Translations under genes and position numbers: made by a program
Notes under the pieces: generated by a model
Seen by the model: the letters and a program-made list of their open reading frames with translations, nothing else
Databases searched by the model: none
What the model was told of the DNA's origin: nothing
Source of the DNA: Arthrobacter sp. SPG23
GTDB lineage: Bacteria; Actinomycetota; Actinomycetes; Actinomycetales; Micrococcaceae
DNA: 64,000 bases
Assembly: GCF_000876655.1 (NCBI RefSeq)
Contig: NZ_JYCN01000026.1
Coordinates: 124,001-188,000, forward strand
Reading direction: 5' to 3'
Shown here: positions 8,388 to 17,603 of the stretch, piece after piece
How positions within the stretch are numbered: position 1 is the first letter of the stretch
Layout: every line of letters starts with the position of its first letter

Positions 8388-9773
8388 TTAGCGCTGGCGG
8401 AATCCGGCCCCATAAGCCGTGGCGGCCATCAGGTCCGCACCGTCGGCACGGAGCCTGGAGCGCAAGGTGCCCTTCTTCGGTTCCGTGTCGTAGAGCCCTC
8501 TCTTGGCGAGCTCCGGCACCACCATTTCGGCGAAATCGTTGAGCGAGCCCGGGCTGACCAGCGGGTTGATCATGTAGCCATCCAGCCCCGATACCGCCGC
8601 GTGTTCCTCGATCTGCGACGCGACGTCCTCCGGCGTGCCGATGAACAACAGGTCCGTTCCGCGCGTGACCTCGGAGAATTTGCGCCGCACGTCGCCGGCG
8701 GTGAGCGGCCGGTCCTGCGGGGCCCCCTTGACCACATAGGAGGTCAATCCGTTGGATGCCGTGGCCAGCGGTTCGTCGTCGGCGTACTGGCTGAGGTCGA
8801 TCCCGGTGTCGCCGGCATAGCTGACCAGCTGTGCCTCCAGGTGGTAGTTGCGCTGCAGTTCCTGGTACTTTTCCTGCGCTTCGATCGCCGTGGGCGCGGT
8901 GATGATCCGGGCGAGCGCCATGGAGCGGACCTCGCCGGCGGGACGGCCGCCCTCCTGCGCCCGGCGGCTGATGTCCGCCAGGCCTTCGGCAATTTCCTGC
9001 GGATCCTTCTTGGGCAGCAGGATCACTTCAGCATGCTTGGCCGCGAATTCGCGGCCCCGCGGGGACCACCCCGCCTGGAACAAGGTGGGCGTCCTCTGCG
9101 GCGACGGGGACGTCAGCGACGGCCCGTCCACGCGGAAATGCTCGCCGTCGTGGTTGATCGACCTGACAGAACCGGGACGCGCGTACACCTTTTCGCTCTT
9201 GCTGCCGACGACGGCGTCGCCCGCCCAGCTGCCTTCCAGCAGTTTGTAGAACACATCCATGAACTCATCCGCGCGGCCGTACCGGTCCGCATGCTTGAGC
9301 ATCTCGTCCATACCGAAGTTCCTGGCCGCACTGGAAAGGTATGACGTGACGATGTTCCAGCCGATCCGGCCGTTGCTGAGGTGGTCCAGGGTGCCAAAGC
9401 GGCGGGCAAGGGAGAACGGGTGCTCGTAGGTGGTGGACGCCGTGATGACGAAGGACAGCCGCTCCGTCAGCGCCGCCAGCGCAGGGACGTAGACGAACGG
9501 GTCGTTCGCCGGCGCCTCGACGGCCCAGCCGAGGGCAGCGTCGGAGGATCCGCCGTAGACGTCATAGAGGCCCAGCACGTCGGCGAAGAACAGTGCATCA
9601 AGGTTGGCCTGTTCCGCAGTCACGGCCACATCCCGCCAGCGGTCCAGGGAGTTGACCGCCAGGCGGTCATCCAGCGGGTGGGTCCAGAGGCTCGGGGCGC
9701 CGCCGCAACCGACGCTTGCCTGTTCATAGAGGGCGAAAAGCAGCGGGGTGGCGGTGGCGCTCAAGGGGATCAC
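8388..9773 (-). CDS. LLM-class flavin-dependent monooxygenase (NtaA/SnaA/DszA type)
   Basis: 461 residues, the length of the NtaA/SnaA/DszA group of bacterial-luciferase-like monooxygenases that use reduced FMN from a separate reductase. Visible blocks are FFADVLGLYDVY, TYEHPFSLARRFGTLDHLS followed by GRIGWNIVTS, and LFQAGWSPRGREFAAKHAE. The substrate cannot be inferred; relatives attack chelators, sulfonates and N- or S-heterocycles. The start is GTG. It is divergent from the NIF3-like/cyclase operon, from which it is separated by an AT-rich imperfect palindrome, so the two are probably co-regulated by one of the IclR proteins. No flavin reductase is adjacent. Confidence 0.88.
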   Translation of the reverse strand: MIPLSATATPLLFALYEQASVGCGGAPSLWTHPLDDRLAVNSLDRWRDVAVTAEQANLDALFFADVLGLYDVYGGSSDAALGWAVEAPANDPFVYVPALAALTERLSFVITASTTYEHPFSLARRFGTLDHLSNGRIGWNIVTSYLSSAARNFGMDEMLKHADRYGRADEFMDVFYKLLEGSWAGDAVVGSKSEKVYARPGSVRSINHDGEHFRVDGPSLTSPSPQRTPTLFQAGWSPRGREFAAKHAEVILLPKKDPQEIAEGLADISRRAQEGGRPAGEVRSMALARIITAPTAIEAQEKYQELQRNYHLEAQLVSYAGDTGIDLSQYADDEPLATASNGLTSYVVKGAPQDRPLTAGDVRRKFSEVTRGTDLLFIGTPEDVASQIEEHAAVSGLDGYMINPLVSPGSLNDFAEMVVPELAKRGLYDTEPKKGTLRSRLRADGADLMAATAYGAGFRQR

Positions 9774-9807
9774 TTCGCTTTCGTGGACGGGACCATGTCA
9801 ATCTATG

Positions 9808-9830
9808 TGCATCATATACAAGTAAATATG
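9808..9830. promoter_or_regulatory. AT-rich imperfect palindrome in divergent promoter region
   Basis: TGCATCATATACAAGTAAATATG lies midway between the LLM gene and the NIF3-like gene: ATATAC and GTAAATAT form imperfect arms. It stands out from the GC-rich surroundings and resembles TGCATATATTGCA at 14414. Candidate operator for an IclR or other regulator; binding is inferred. Confidence 0.4.
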
Positions 9831-9914
9831 CTTGTGCTGCTCATCACAGTCTGTCAGGATGAATCACAAGCCGCACGGACGGCTCCGGACGATCGAGGGA
9901 AGAGGCATCAAGGC

Positions 9915-10361
9915 ATGGATATTGGAATGAAAAGTGTGCGCAAACTCCGCGTCCACTGGCCCATCGGCGCAGGTTCCTTAAGGCGGCTGGTGGAGGGTGA
10001 CCTGGAGGTCCTGAAGGCGGACCCGGGCCTCTCGTCACTTTTCGACACACTGGAGTCCTGCCCCGATCTCGGGGACTTTGGAAACTACCGGCATGTGTTC
10101 GAATCGAGTCTCGGCTTCGAGGGCTTCACGGCATCGGCCGGCGCAAATCCCACTTTTGGCCGCGCTGATGAAAGAACTTTTTCGCCCACCTTTGTCCTGA
10201 CCACGTATCTGGACGCGGATCTGTCCGAAGAGGCCGTCAGCCGGCTCGTCGGGCGCATGATCGAAGTTCACCCGTGGGAGGTGCCGGTCATCGAACTTTC
10301 CGAGCCGGTCCGGGTTTCCACGGCAGCGTCTGTTCGTCCGGCACTGGGACGGGCGTCATGA
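9915..10361 (+). CDS. NIF3/YqfO-like domain protein
   Basis: 148 residues. A GNYRHVFES block, then GANPTFGRADERTF, and the late MIEVHPWEVPVIEL block match the GNY...ANP..G...HPYEEPA pattern of the YqfO/CutA-like insert domain of NIF3 proteins, here as a stand-alone protein. The function of this domain is unclear; a metal-ion or small-ligand sensing trimer is known for relatives. The ATG has GAGGGAAGAGG ten bases upstream. Its TGA overlaps the next ATG (10358-10361), so it is coupled to the cyclase. It may be an accessory or enzyme of the same pathway (inference). Confidence 0.65.
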   Translation: MDIGMKSVRKLRVHWPIGAGSLRRLVEGDLEVLKADPGLSSLFDTLESCPDLGDFGNYRHVFESSLGFEGFTASAGANPTFGRADERTFSPTFVLTTYLDADLSEEAVSRLVGRMIEVHPWEVPVIELSEPVRVSTAASVRPALGRAS

Positions 10362-11107
10362 CAGTCCAGGCCGCCGGGCTCTGGGAAGGATTCCAGTCGT
10401 TGCTGTCCGGCCGGTCGTTCACCGATCTGACGCACGCTTTCCACCCCGGCCAGCCACATTTCCCTGCCTTTCCGGACGAACGCAGGACGGCTTTGTTCGA
10501 CCTGGAAAACGGCGACGGTTTCACGGCACACGTCTACTCCATCGTCGGCCAGTGGGGCACCCACGTCGACCCGCCGTCGCACTTTATCCGTGGCGGGCGA
10601 ACGCTGGACAACATCCCGGTGGACGAGATGGTGCTGCCTCTGGTGGTACTGGACATCAGCACCAGGGCCGCGGGTGACGCCGACGCGACGCCCACGCTGG
10701 ATGACGTCAGCGCCTGGGAGGAGCGCAACGGAAGGATTCCGGCGGGCGCGTTCGTGGCGCTTCGGACCGGCTGGAGCAACCGCTGGCCCGACCCGGAAGC
10801 CATGGCGAACCGGGATTCCGACGGCGTCAGCCACACACCGGGCTGGTCCCAAGAGGTGCTGTCCTTCCTGGTCGGCGAGCGGAGCATCACGGCGATCGGC
10901 CACGAGCAAACCGACACGGACCCGGGCAAGGCGACGTCGAACCAGGATTTCAGCCTGGAAACCTACATCCTTGCCCAGGACTGCTGGCAGATAGAGTTGC
11001 TCGCCAATCTGGACGGCCTGCCCGAATCAGGGGCTGTGCTGGTGGCTACCTGGCCGAAGCCGCACGGCGGAAGTGGATTCCCGGCACGGGTCTTCGCGAT
11101 CCACTAG
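10358..11107 (+). CDS. cyclase family protein (kynurenine-formamidase/isatin-hydrolase-like)
   Basis: 249 residues of the metal-dependent cyclase/hydrolase family. The signature HxGTHxDxPxH appears as QWGTHVDPPSHF: the second histidine, aspartate and last histidine are present, while the first metal histidine is replaced by glutamine. GAFVALRTGWSNRW and the late ITAIGHEQTDTD correspond to other conserved blocks. Relatives hydrolyse formyl-kynurenine, isatin or cyclic amides. Coupled by a 4-bp overlap to the NIF3-like gene and followed by an IclR regulator. Together with the divergent monooxygenase it suggests ring oxygenation followed by hydrolysis; this is inference. Confidence 0.85.
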   Translation: MTVQAAGLWEGFQSLLSGRSFTDLTHAFHPGQPHFPAFPDERRTALFDLENGDGFTAHVYSIVGQWGTHVDPPSHFIRGGRTLDNIPVDEMVLPLVVLDISTRAAGDADATPTLDDVSAWEERNGRIPAGAFVALRTGWSNRWPDPEAMANRDSDGVSHTPGWSQEVLSFLVGERSITAIGHEQTDTDPGKATSNQDFSLETYILAQDCWQIELLANLDGLPESGAVLVATWPKPHGGSGFPARVFAIH

Positions 11108-11153
11108 GGACAAGCTCCCTGCCCCTCGGGCGCCAGGAACTAAGATCGGATCC

Positions 11154-11915
11154 ATGTCGAAGATCTCCAGCATGGGCCGCGGAATGCAAGTCGTCTTCGC
11201 CGTCGGGTCCCGTCACAAGGGCGGGGCGCGGGGCGCGACTGTCGGGGACATCGCCGCGGATCTCGGCAAGGACCGCAGCCAGATCTCCCGCGGACTGAAA
11301 GCCGCCCAGCAGGAGAACTTCCTGCTCCGGGGCGGGCACCGGGAGTATTCGCTGGACTGGAGCCTCTATACGGATGCCCAGTTGCTCACCGAGCAAAGGC
11401 TCCGAACCGAGGGATTGACGGCGCTGGAGGGGCTCGTCGAGGACACCGGCGAGGGCTGCTTCCTGGGTGTCCTCAACGGGGACAGCACCGTGACCATTGG
11501 TGAGCATGTCCCGCCGAACAGCACGATGGTGGGCTCGTGGATCGGCCGGCCCTACCCCGCTTACTGCAGCGATGCCGGCCAGGCGCTGCTGTGGGACGCC
11601 AGCGACGCCGAGGTCCGGGCCGTCTTCAGCCACACCGAATTCGTGCGCCACGGCCCCAACACTCCCGCCGACATCGAGGACTTCCTTGTTCGCCTGGCCG
11701 GGGCACGGGAGCGCGGATATTCCGTGGTGGATGAAGAGGCGGAGCCTCACCTATACTCCGTGGCCGTTCCCGTGCGCGATTTCCGCGGCGAGACCATCGC
11801 CGCGTTGCAGGTGGTCGGATCAAAGGCGCGACTTGAGCCCAAGTGCGAAGAGATTGCCGCCGCGGCCCTGAAGTGGGGCGGCCGGCTTGAAGCGGCCCTG
11901 GGGCGTCCTAGCTGA
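11154..11915 (+). CDS. IclR-family transcriptional regulator
   Basis: 253 residues. N-terminal winged helix (TVGDIAADLGKDRSQISRGL) and the C-terminal IclR effector domain, with VGSWIGRPYPAYCSDAGQAL, ARERGYSVVDEEAE and YSVAVPVRDFRGETIAALQV. The ATG at 11154 is 46 bp after the cyclase stop. It ends tail-to-tail with, and overlaps by eight bases, a second IclR gene on the other strand. Likely controls the adjacent monooxygenase/cyclase genes, the permease or both; the effector is unknown. Confidence 0.88.
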   Translation: MSKISSMGRGMQVVFAVGSRHKGGARGATVGDIAADLGKDRSQISRGLKAAQQENFLLRGGHREYSLDWSLYTDAQLLTEQRLRTEGLTALEGLVEDTGEGCFLGVLNGDSTVTIGEHVPPNSTMVGSWIGRPYPAYCSDAGQALLWDASDAEVRAVFSHTEFVRHGPNTPADIEDFLVRLAGARERGYSVVDEEAEPHLYSVAVPVRDFRGETIAALQVVGSKARLEPKCEEIAAAALKWGGRLEAALGRPS

Positions 11916-12720
11916 CTCCGGCGCCGTCCGCACCCACCGCTGCGAGGCGCTTTGCTGCCGAATGCAGCGCATCGGCTATTTCCCCGGTCCGGAGCTCAAC
12001 GGCGGCCCGGCTGCCCAGGACGGAGAGGGCTGCGCTGACGCGTCCGTCCGGATCCCGCACGGGCACGGCCAGCTCATGGACATCGTGCTCGAACTCCTCG
12101 GCCGCCCCGATGAAGCCCTGCGGACGGTCACGCTCCATCAATTCGCACACTTCCGACACAGAGTGGGCCGCCCGGGGGCCGCCCACGCCGATGAAGTCCA
12201 TGCCCTGAAGAAGCTTCTCGACCTCGGTTGCCGTGTGGTCCCAGAGGAGGGCACGGCCTGATCCCGTGCACCAGACGGGTGTGACCATGCCCGGTTTCAC
12301 AAAGCTTCCCAGCACGCCGTCATTGCTCGACGTCCTGAGGAGGATCACGCGCACACCGTCACGGACTGACAGCCGGGCCCGGAGCCCGAACTCCGCCACG
12401 AAGAGTTCCAGTTCGCTCTTCGCCTGGCCGATCCAGCCGGCATTAAGGCTGGCCGCAAGCTGGAAGAAGGCCGGACCGGCACGGAACGGTCCGCGTTCCA
12501 CCCGCTCCAGAATGGCCAGCTCGCACAGCTCCTGGGTAAGCCGGGACACGCGGCTTTGGTCCATCTCCAGTTCGGCGGCGAGCTGGGATACCCCCAGCAG
12601 TCCCCTGCCCCGCTTCTCGCGGTCGACGATGAGCCGCACAATGCGAAGACCTTGGCCCAGCGATGACGCTTCCGACAATTCCAAGCTGAACCGCTCCCTC
12701 TGGTGGACTTCACCGCCCAT
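11908..12720 (-). CDS. IclR-family transcriptional regulator (second copy)
   Basis: 270 residues. The winged helix includes LGVSQLAAELEMDQSRVSRL and the effector domain ends HELAVPVRDPDGRVSAALSV. It shares the same architecture as the neighbouring IclR (VTPVWCTGSGRALLWD versus YPAYCSDAGQALLWD), so the pair are divergent paralogs placed tail to tail. The start at 12720 (MGGEVHQRERF) begins shortly before the HTH; the upstream extension has odd composition. It lies downstream of the APC permease on the same strand and could be co-transcribed with it. Confidence 0.85.
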   Translation of the reverse strand: MGGEVHQRERFSLELSEASSLGQGLRIVRLIVDREKRGRGLLGVSQLAAELEMDQSRVSRLTQELCELAILERVERGPFRAGPAFFQLAASLNAGWIGQAKSELELFVAEFGLRARLSVRDGVRVILLRTSSNDGVLGSFVKPGMVTPVWCTGSGRALLWDHTATEVEKLLQGMDFIGVGGPRAAHSVSEVCELMERDRPQGFIGAAEEFEHDVHELAVPVRDPDGRVSAALSVLGSRAAVELRTGEIADALHSAAKRLAAVGADGAGVS

Positions 12721-12807
12721 TCTCACACAGCACCGGCGGCCCAACACTGGTTGGGCCGCCGGGCCGGAGACGCTGCGGCAGCACTGCCGCAGCACTGCTG
12801 CAGCTAG

Positions 12808-14265
12808 CTACTTGGCGAGCTGCGGCCGCCGTCCGTACTTGTAGTAGAAGAAGGCGTAGCAGGCGCCCACGAAGGGAATGCCGAAGTACAGGGCCGCGAC
12901 CTGATTCGGGTCGAAGGCGATGCCGATCAGCGAGATGAGGCACAGCGCGAAGGCAAGGATCGGAACCACCGGGAACAGCGGGGCCTTGTAGGCGAGGTCG
13001 TCGATGTTTCCACCGTTCCGGACGAAGGCCCGCCTGTGGAAGAAGTGCGATGCCGTGATGGACATCCAGACGCCCACAACAGCGAACCCGGCGACTGACA
13101 CCAGTGCGAGGTACACCGATTCCGGCGCAACGACGCTGCTGATGAGCGAGGCCAGCCCGCCCACCATGCTGACGCAAAGGGCGATGAGGGGAATCCCGCG
13201 TTTGGTCAGCTTCCGGAATGCCTTCGGGGCGTGCCCCTCCTCGGACAGGGAAAAGAGCATCCTTGCGCAGGAGAACAGGCCGCTGTTACCGGCGGAGAGC
13301 AGTGCGGTGATGATGACGAAGTTCATGATGTCCGCGGCATAGGGGATGCCGATGGAGGAAAAGACGGTGACGAAGGGACTCTCGTCCAAGCCCACCTGGT
13401 CAAAGGGGATGGTGGCGGCGATGACAGCGATGGCGCCCACGAAGAAGATCAGCAGGCGGAACACCGTGGTCCGCATTGCCTTGGGAATGCTGGTCTCGGG
13501 GTTGGCGGTTTCGCCCGCTGCGACGCCGATGAGTTCCGAACCGGAGAACGCGTAGAAAACAGCCAGGGCAGTCACCAGGACGCCGGAGAAGCCGTTGGGG
13601 AACAGTCCGCCCGACGTGTTGAAGTTTTCGAACAGGAACGGGTGGGAGCCGCCGGCCAGCGGGTGGAACCCGACCAGCGCGGCGCCACCGAAGGCAATCA
13701 GGACGACGATGGCACCCACCTTGATGATGGAAAACCAGAACTCGGATTCGCCGAAGAAGCGCGAGGAGACGGCGTTCAGGGCAAACAGTATGGACGCGAA
13801 GACGACGCACCAGACCCACACCTCGATTCCCGGGAACCAGCGCTGCATGAGCAGGCCGGCCGCGGTGAATTCAGATCCCAGGGCCACCGCCCAGCAGAGC
13901 CAGTACAGCCAGGCCGTGGTGAAGCCGGTGGCGGGACCGATGGACCTTGCGGCGTAGATGTGGAACGCGCCCGAGACCGGATAGGCGATGGCCAGCTCGC
14001 CGAGGCAGGCCATGACGAGGTAGACGACGAAGGCGCCCACGAGATACGCGAGGACCGCGCCCAGCGGGCCGGCCTGGGAGATCGTGTAGCCCGAACTGAG
14101 GAAAAGGCCCGACCCGATGACGCCGCCCATGGCGATCATCACCAGGTGCCGCGGGCCCATGGATCGCTGGAGCCCCGGCGCCGGTCCGCGCTCTGATTCA
14201 GCGGGTCCCGATTCAGTTAATAAAGAAGCCTGCTGATCCAAGCGGGTTGTGGAAGAAAGTTCCAT
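12808..14265 (-). CDS. amino-acid permease, APC superfamily
   Basis: 485 residues with about 12 hydrophobic helices. The first helix carries [14 protein letters not shown] and a later loop [18 protein letters not shown], as in the AAT/GabP group. It should import an amino acid. The ATG at 14265 has GGGAG six bases upstream; longer reading frames would enter the AT-rich promoter region. It is divergent from the homoserine-dehydrogenase-like/aldehyde-dehydrogenase operon, pointing to a shared substrate. An IclR gene follows on the same strand after 87 bp. Confidence 0.9.
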   Translation of the reverse strand: MELSSTTRLDQQASLLTESGPAESERGPAPGLQRSMGPRHLVMIAMGGVIGSGLFLSSGYTISQAGPLGAVLAYLVGAFVVYLVMACLGELAIAYPVSGAFHIYAARSIGPATGFTTAWLYWLCWAVALGSEFTAAGLLMQRWFPGIEVWVWCVVFASILFALNAVSSRFFGESEFWFSIIKVGAIVVLIAFGGAALVGFHPLAGGSHPFLFENFNTSGGLFPNGFSGVLVTALAVFYAFSGSELIGVAAGETANPETSIPKAMRTTVFRLLIFFVGAIAVIAATIPFDQVGLDESPFVTVFSSIGIPYAADIMNFVIITALLSAGNSGLFSCARMLFSLSEEGHAPKAFRKLTKRGIPLIALCVSMVGGLASLISSVVAPESVYLALVSVAGFAVVGVWMSITASHFFHRRAFVRNGGNIDDLAYKAPLFPVVPILAFALCLISLIGIAFDPNQVAALYFGIPFVGACYAFFYYKYGRRPQLAK

Positions 14266-14565
14266 GAATTGCTCCCGGGAGAGTAGTCGAGGTGCGAACG
14301 GGATTGATGCACCGGAAAGCCTCGGAGGGCGCTGGGGACCAGACCGGTAAACCCAACCACCGTGATGAAAGTAACACCAAAACGCCTTTTTGATCTTTAA
14401 AAACATTCTTAGATGCATATATTGCACGAATATTAAGGGCAGGCGGTACGTATGGCGTCATCCTTGGTCACTTTGCGCAGTCCTTTGGGCGGAATCACAT
14501 GGCGGGACGGACACGGAGCGCCCTGAGCATGGAAGCACCAAGCAATTCCGAGAGAAGGACACGGC
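14266..14565. other. divergent promoter region, permease versus dehydrogenase operon
   Basis: 300 bp without a gene. The stretch 14370-14440 is unusually AT-rich for this genome and contains TGCATATATTGCA (14414-14426), a near-palindrome followed by CGAATATTAA. It must contain promoters for both directions. It resembles the AT-rich element at 9808-9830. Confidence 0.5.
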
Positions 14566-15615
14566 ATGACCACCTACGACCTTGCACTGATTGGCTTCGG
14601 CGGAGTGAACCGCAGCCTCGCTGAGCTGATCGCCGCCCGCGGTGAAGCACTCCGCGCCGAGGTGGGCTTCGGCCTGCGTGTAGTTGCCATCACGGATCTG
14701 CGCCTCGGGTCCCTCGTGGACGCCGGCGGCATCGACTTGTCCATGGCCCTGGCGCTGGGCGGCGACGGCGAAACCTTTGCCCGGCACGGCGGTTCCGCGG
14801 AGCCGGATAACGAGGGCGTGATCCGCAACTGCCCGGCGGACATCATCTGCGAGGCCACCTTCACCAATCCCGAGGACGGCGAGCCGGCGGTGTCCCACGT
14901 CCGCTGGGCGCTGGAGTCCGGCAAGAGCGTCTGCACAACCAACAAGGGACCCGTGGCGCTACGCGGCCGGGAGCTGGCAGCCCTGGCGGAACGGCAGGGT
15001 GTCCGCTTCGAGTTTGAAGGTGCCGTCATGAGCGGCACTCCGGTGATCCGGCTTGCCAAGCAGATGTTCGGCGGGCTGCAGCTCAACGGCTTCGAAGGGA
15101 TCATGAACGGCACCAGCAACTACGTCCTGGGGCGCATGGAAGCGGGTCTTGAACTTGGCGAGGCTGTCCGGGAGGCCCAGGAACTGGGTTACGCCGAGGC
15201 GAATCCCGCCGCTGACCTCGAAGGATTCGACGTGCAACTGAAGGTGCTGATCCTCGCCAACGAACTGCTTGGCGGGAACCTGCAGCTGACGGACGTCCAC
15301 CGGGAGGGAATCTCGGCCCTGACGCCGGAGGATATCCGGGCAGCCGCTTCGGCCGGCCGGCGCTGGAAGCTGATTGGATCCGCCAGGCGGACTCCCGACG
15401 GCGGCATCGTGGCGGGCGTTGCTCCGCGCGCCGTTGAAGTGGAGCACAGCCTTGCCGGCATCTCGGGCGCCACGAACGCGGTTTCGTTCGACACCGACCT
15501 GCTGGGCCCCGTGACGGTTTCCGGTCCCGGCGCCGGACGCATCGAGACGGCCTACGCGCTGCTCTCCGACATCGTGGCCATCCACAAGATGGCGGAAGGA
15601 CTGGCACATGTCTGA
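14566..15615 (+). CDS. homoserine-dehydrogenase-like NAD(P)-dependent enzyme
   Basis: 349 residues. The Rossmann loop is GFGGVNRSL near residue 10. The catalytic domain shows [13 protein letters not shown], then [20 protein letters not shown] followed by KVLILA, matching the homoserine dehydrogenase signature including the catalytic lysine after DVQL. It lacks the regulatory ACT domain of biosynthetic enzymes. Its stop lies eight bases inside the next gene, an aldehyde dehydrogenase. A catabolic role oxidising homoserine or a related beta-hydroxy amino acid to a semialdehyde is plausible. The ribosome site GAGAAGGA precedes the ATG. Confidence 0.85.
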   Translation: MTTYDLALIGFGGVNRSLAELIAARGEALRAEVGFGLRVVAITDLRLGSLVDAGGIDLSMALALGGDGETFARHGGSAEPDNEGVIRNCPADIICEATFTNPEDGEPAVSHVRWALESGKSVCTTNKGPVALRGRELAALAERQGVRFEFEGAVMSGTPVIRLAKQMFGGLQLNGFEGIMNGTSNYVLGRMEAGLELGEAVREAQELGYAEANPAADLEGFDVQLKVLILANELLGGNLQLTDVHREGISALTPEDIRAAASAGRRWKLIGSARRTPDGGIVAGVAPRAVEVEHSLAGISGATNAVSFDTDLLGPVTVSGPGAGRIETAYALLSDIVAIHKMAEGLAHV

Positions 15616-17017
15616 GGCCACCATGATGCAGGTTGTCCGCGCTCCACGGCTCCACGAGGTGACCAGTCCCTACGACGGCAGGATTGTCGGATGCGTCGCC
15701 ATCACCGACGTCAGCGCCGTTGAAGAACTGATGGCCGCGGCACGCTCGGGCGCCGCGGCGGCAAAGTCCCTGTCCCGCCATGCACGCGCTGCCATCCTGT
15801 CCACGGCCGCTTCCGACATCGAACGCAGGAGCGAGGTCTTCGCACAGACCATCGTGGCGGAGGCGGGAAAGACCATCCGCCAGGCGCGCAAGGAGGTGCA
15901 CCGGGCCGTCAACACCCTCCGGCTATCCGCGGAGGAGGCTACGCGCGGTGCCGGCGAGGTCATACCCTTCGATTCCTATGCCGGATCAGAGGACCGGACC
16001 GGCTGGTTCACGCGCGAGCCGCTAGGGATCATTGCGGCCATCACGCCGTTCAACGATCCCCTCAACCTTGTGGCCCACAAGGTGGGCCCGGCGATCGCAG
16101 GGGGCAACGCCGTCGTGCTCAAGCCGTCAGCCCTCACGCCGCTGTCCGCACAGCTTCTGGCCGACGCCCTGTACGACGCCGGCCTGCCGCCGGAGGCCCT
16201 GACGGTGGTCCACGGCGGGAGGGATGTTGCGGCTGCCATCATCAGGACCCGGGACGTGCGGATGGTTTCCTTTACCGGCGGCTTCGCCACCGGTGAGGCA
16301 ATCGCCCGCACGGCCGGGCTAAAGAAGCTCGCCATGGACCTGGGCGGCAACGCACCGGTGATCGTCCTGGATGATGCGGACGTGGACCATGCAGTGGATT
16401 CCTGTGTGTCCGGCGCGTTCTGGGCTGCGGGGCAGAACTGCGTGGGAGTGCAGAGGATCCTGGTCCACCACTCCGTCTACAGCGAATTCCGTGGGAAGTT
16501 CCTGGCTGCCACCCAGGCGCTGGTAACCGGTGACCCCGCCGAGGAACGGACCGACGTTGGCCCCATGATTACGCCCGGTGCGGTGCGGGAGGTCCAGCTC
16601 AAGATCAGCGGGGCCGTTGATGCCGGTGCAACGGTCCTGGCAGGCAACCGGGCGGAGGGAAATGTGCTGCTGCCGACGGTCCTGGAGTCCGTTCCGGAGG
16701 AATGCCGCCTCTGGCAGGAGGAAGTCTTCGGACCGGTGGTCATGCTCAAGGTGTTCAGCACCTACAACGAAGCCATCGAACTGGCGAACTCCATCGAGTT
16801 CAGCCTGCACGCAGGCCTCTTCACCAGGTCGCTCGCGTCGGCCATGGGTGCGGCACGTGATCTGGACGCGGGCGGCGTCATGATCAATGACTCCTCAGAT
16901 TACAGGTTCGACGGCATGCCGTTCGGCGGGTCAAAATACGGCAGCATGGGCCGCGAAGGAGTCCGGTTCGCCTACGAGGAAATGACGCAGCCCAAGGTGG
17001 TCTGCATCAGAAACTAA
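15608..17017 (+). CDS. aldehyde dehydrogenase family protein
   Basis: 469 residues. Catalytic cysteine at residue 278 in [12 protein letters not shown]; cofactor and fold motifs [29 protein letters not shown] and [14 protein letters not shown]. The usual ELGG glutamate is aspartate here (MDLGGNAP, residue 244), as in some semialdehyde and phospho-aldehyde branches. The start overlaps the preceding dehydrogenase by eight bases, so it probably oxidises that enzyme's aldehyde product. If the pair acts on homoserine, the product would be aspartate without phosphorylation (inference). Confidence 0.9.
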   Translation: MSEATMMQVVRAPRLHEVTSPYDGRIVGCVAITDVSAVEELMAAARSGAAAAKSLSRHARAAILSTAASDIERRSEVFAQTIVAEAGKTIRQARKEVHRAVNTLRLSAEEATRGAGEVIPFDSYAGSEDRTGWFTREPLGIIAAITPFNDPLNLVAHKVGPAIAGGNAVVLKPSALTPLSAQLLADALYDAGLPPEALTVVHGGRDVAAAIIRTRDVRMVSFTGGFATGEAIARTAGLKKLAMDLGGNAPVIVLDDADVDHAVDSCVSGAFWAAGQNCVGVQRILVHHSVYSEFRGKFLAATQALVTGDPAEERTDVGPMITPGAVREVQLKISGAVDAGATVLAGNRAEGNVLLPTVLESVPEECRLWQEEVFGPVVMLKVFSTYNEAIELANSIEFSLHAGLFTRSLASAMGAARDLDAGGVMINDSSDYRFDGMPFGGSKYGSMGREGVRFAYEEMTQPKVVCIRN

Positions 17018-17030
17018 CGAGGCAGCAGGC

Positions 17031-17519
17031 CTACGGCCCGTCTGTCCCGGGCACGTCTGTCCCGTGCCCGTCGGTTCCCTGCCGGCGGATGACGTTGGAC
17101 AGGGTCAGCGCGGTCACGGTGTCGCCCACGCCGGGGAGGGCCGCGATCTGCTCCCAGATCTCCTGGACCCTGTCCAGCGAGCGCGCTTCAAGCCTCACCA
17201 GCAGGTCAAAGTCACCGCTCAGGACATCGCAGAGGACCACTTCGGGAATGGTCCGCAATGCTGCCAGGACGTCGGCACCGCGCATGCGGTCCTTGCGGTA
17301 AATCATGAGGAAAGCGGAAACCATGCTCTGGCCCACGCTGCCCGCCACAATCGTGTAGCCCTGGATGTAGCCCTGCCGCTCCAGGCGGTCAACACGCTGC
17401 CGCACGGCGTTCCGGGACAAAAGCACCCTGCCGGCCAGTTCGGCATGGGACACCCGGGCGTTCTTTGTGAGTTCCGCAAGGATCTTCTGGTCGATGTGAT
17501 CCAAACCCGCCCCGTCCAT
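17031..17519 (-). CDS. Lrp/AsnC-family transcriptional regulator
   Basis: 162 residues. LDHIDQKILAELTKNARVSH followed by AELAGRVLLSRNAVRQRVDR is the AsnC-type helix-turn-helix, then the RAM ligand-binding domain (DVLSGDFDLLVRLEARSLD). Family members sense amino acids. GGAGGG five bases before the ATG at 17519 decides the start over one six codons upstream. The tail contains imperfect GTDGHGTDVPGTDGP repeats. It lies tail to tail with the aldehyde dehydrogenase, 13 bp apart, and probably regulates this cluster. Confidence 0.88.
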   Translation of the reverse strand: MDGAGLDHIDQKILAELTKNARVSHAELAGRVLLSRNAVRQRVDRLERQGYIQGYTIVAGSVGQSMVSAFLMIYRKDRMRGADVLAALRTIPEVVLCDVLSGDFDLLVRLEARSLDRVQEIWEQIAALPGVGDTVTALTLSNVIRRQGTDGHGTDVPGTDGP

Positions 17520-17603
17520 CCCTACCCTCCGCCGCAATCATCGGTTCGCCCTTGTCCCCTGGACAGCGTAGGCCGATGCCGTAGCCAGAAAGGCTCCGCA
17601 GAA

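Noticed and set aside
10095..10115. GTTCGAATC resembling a tRNA T-loop
   Set aside because: It lies inside the NIF3-like coding frame and no acceptor or anticodon stem can be paired around it.
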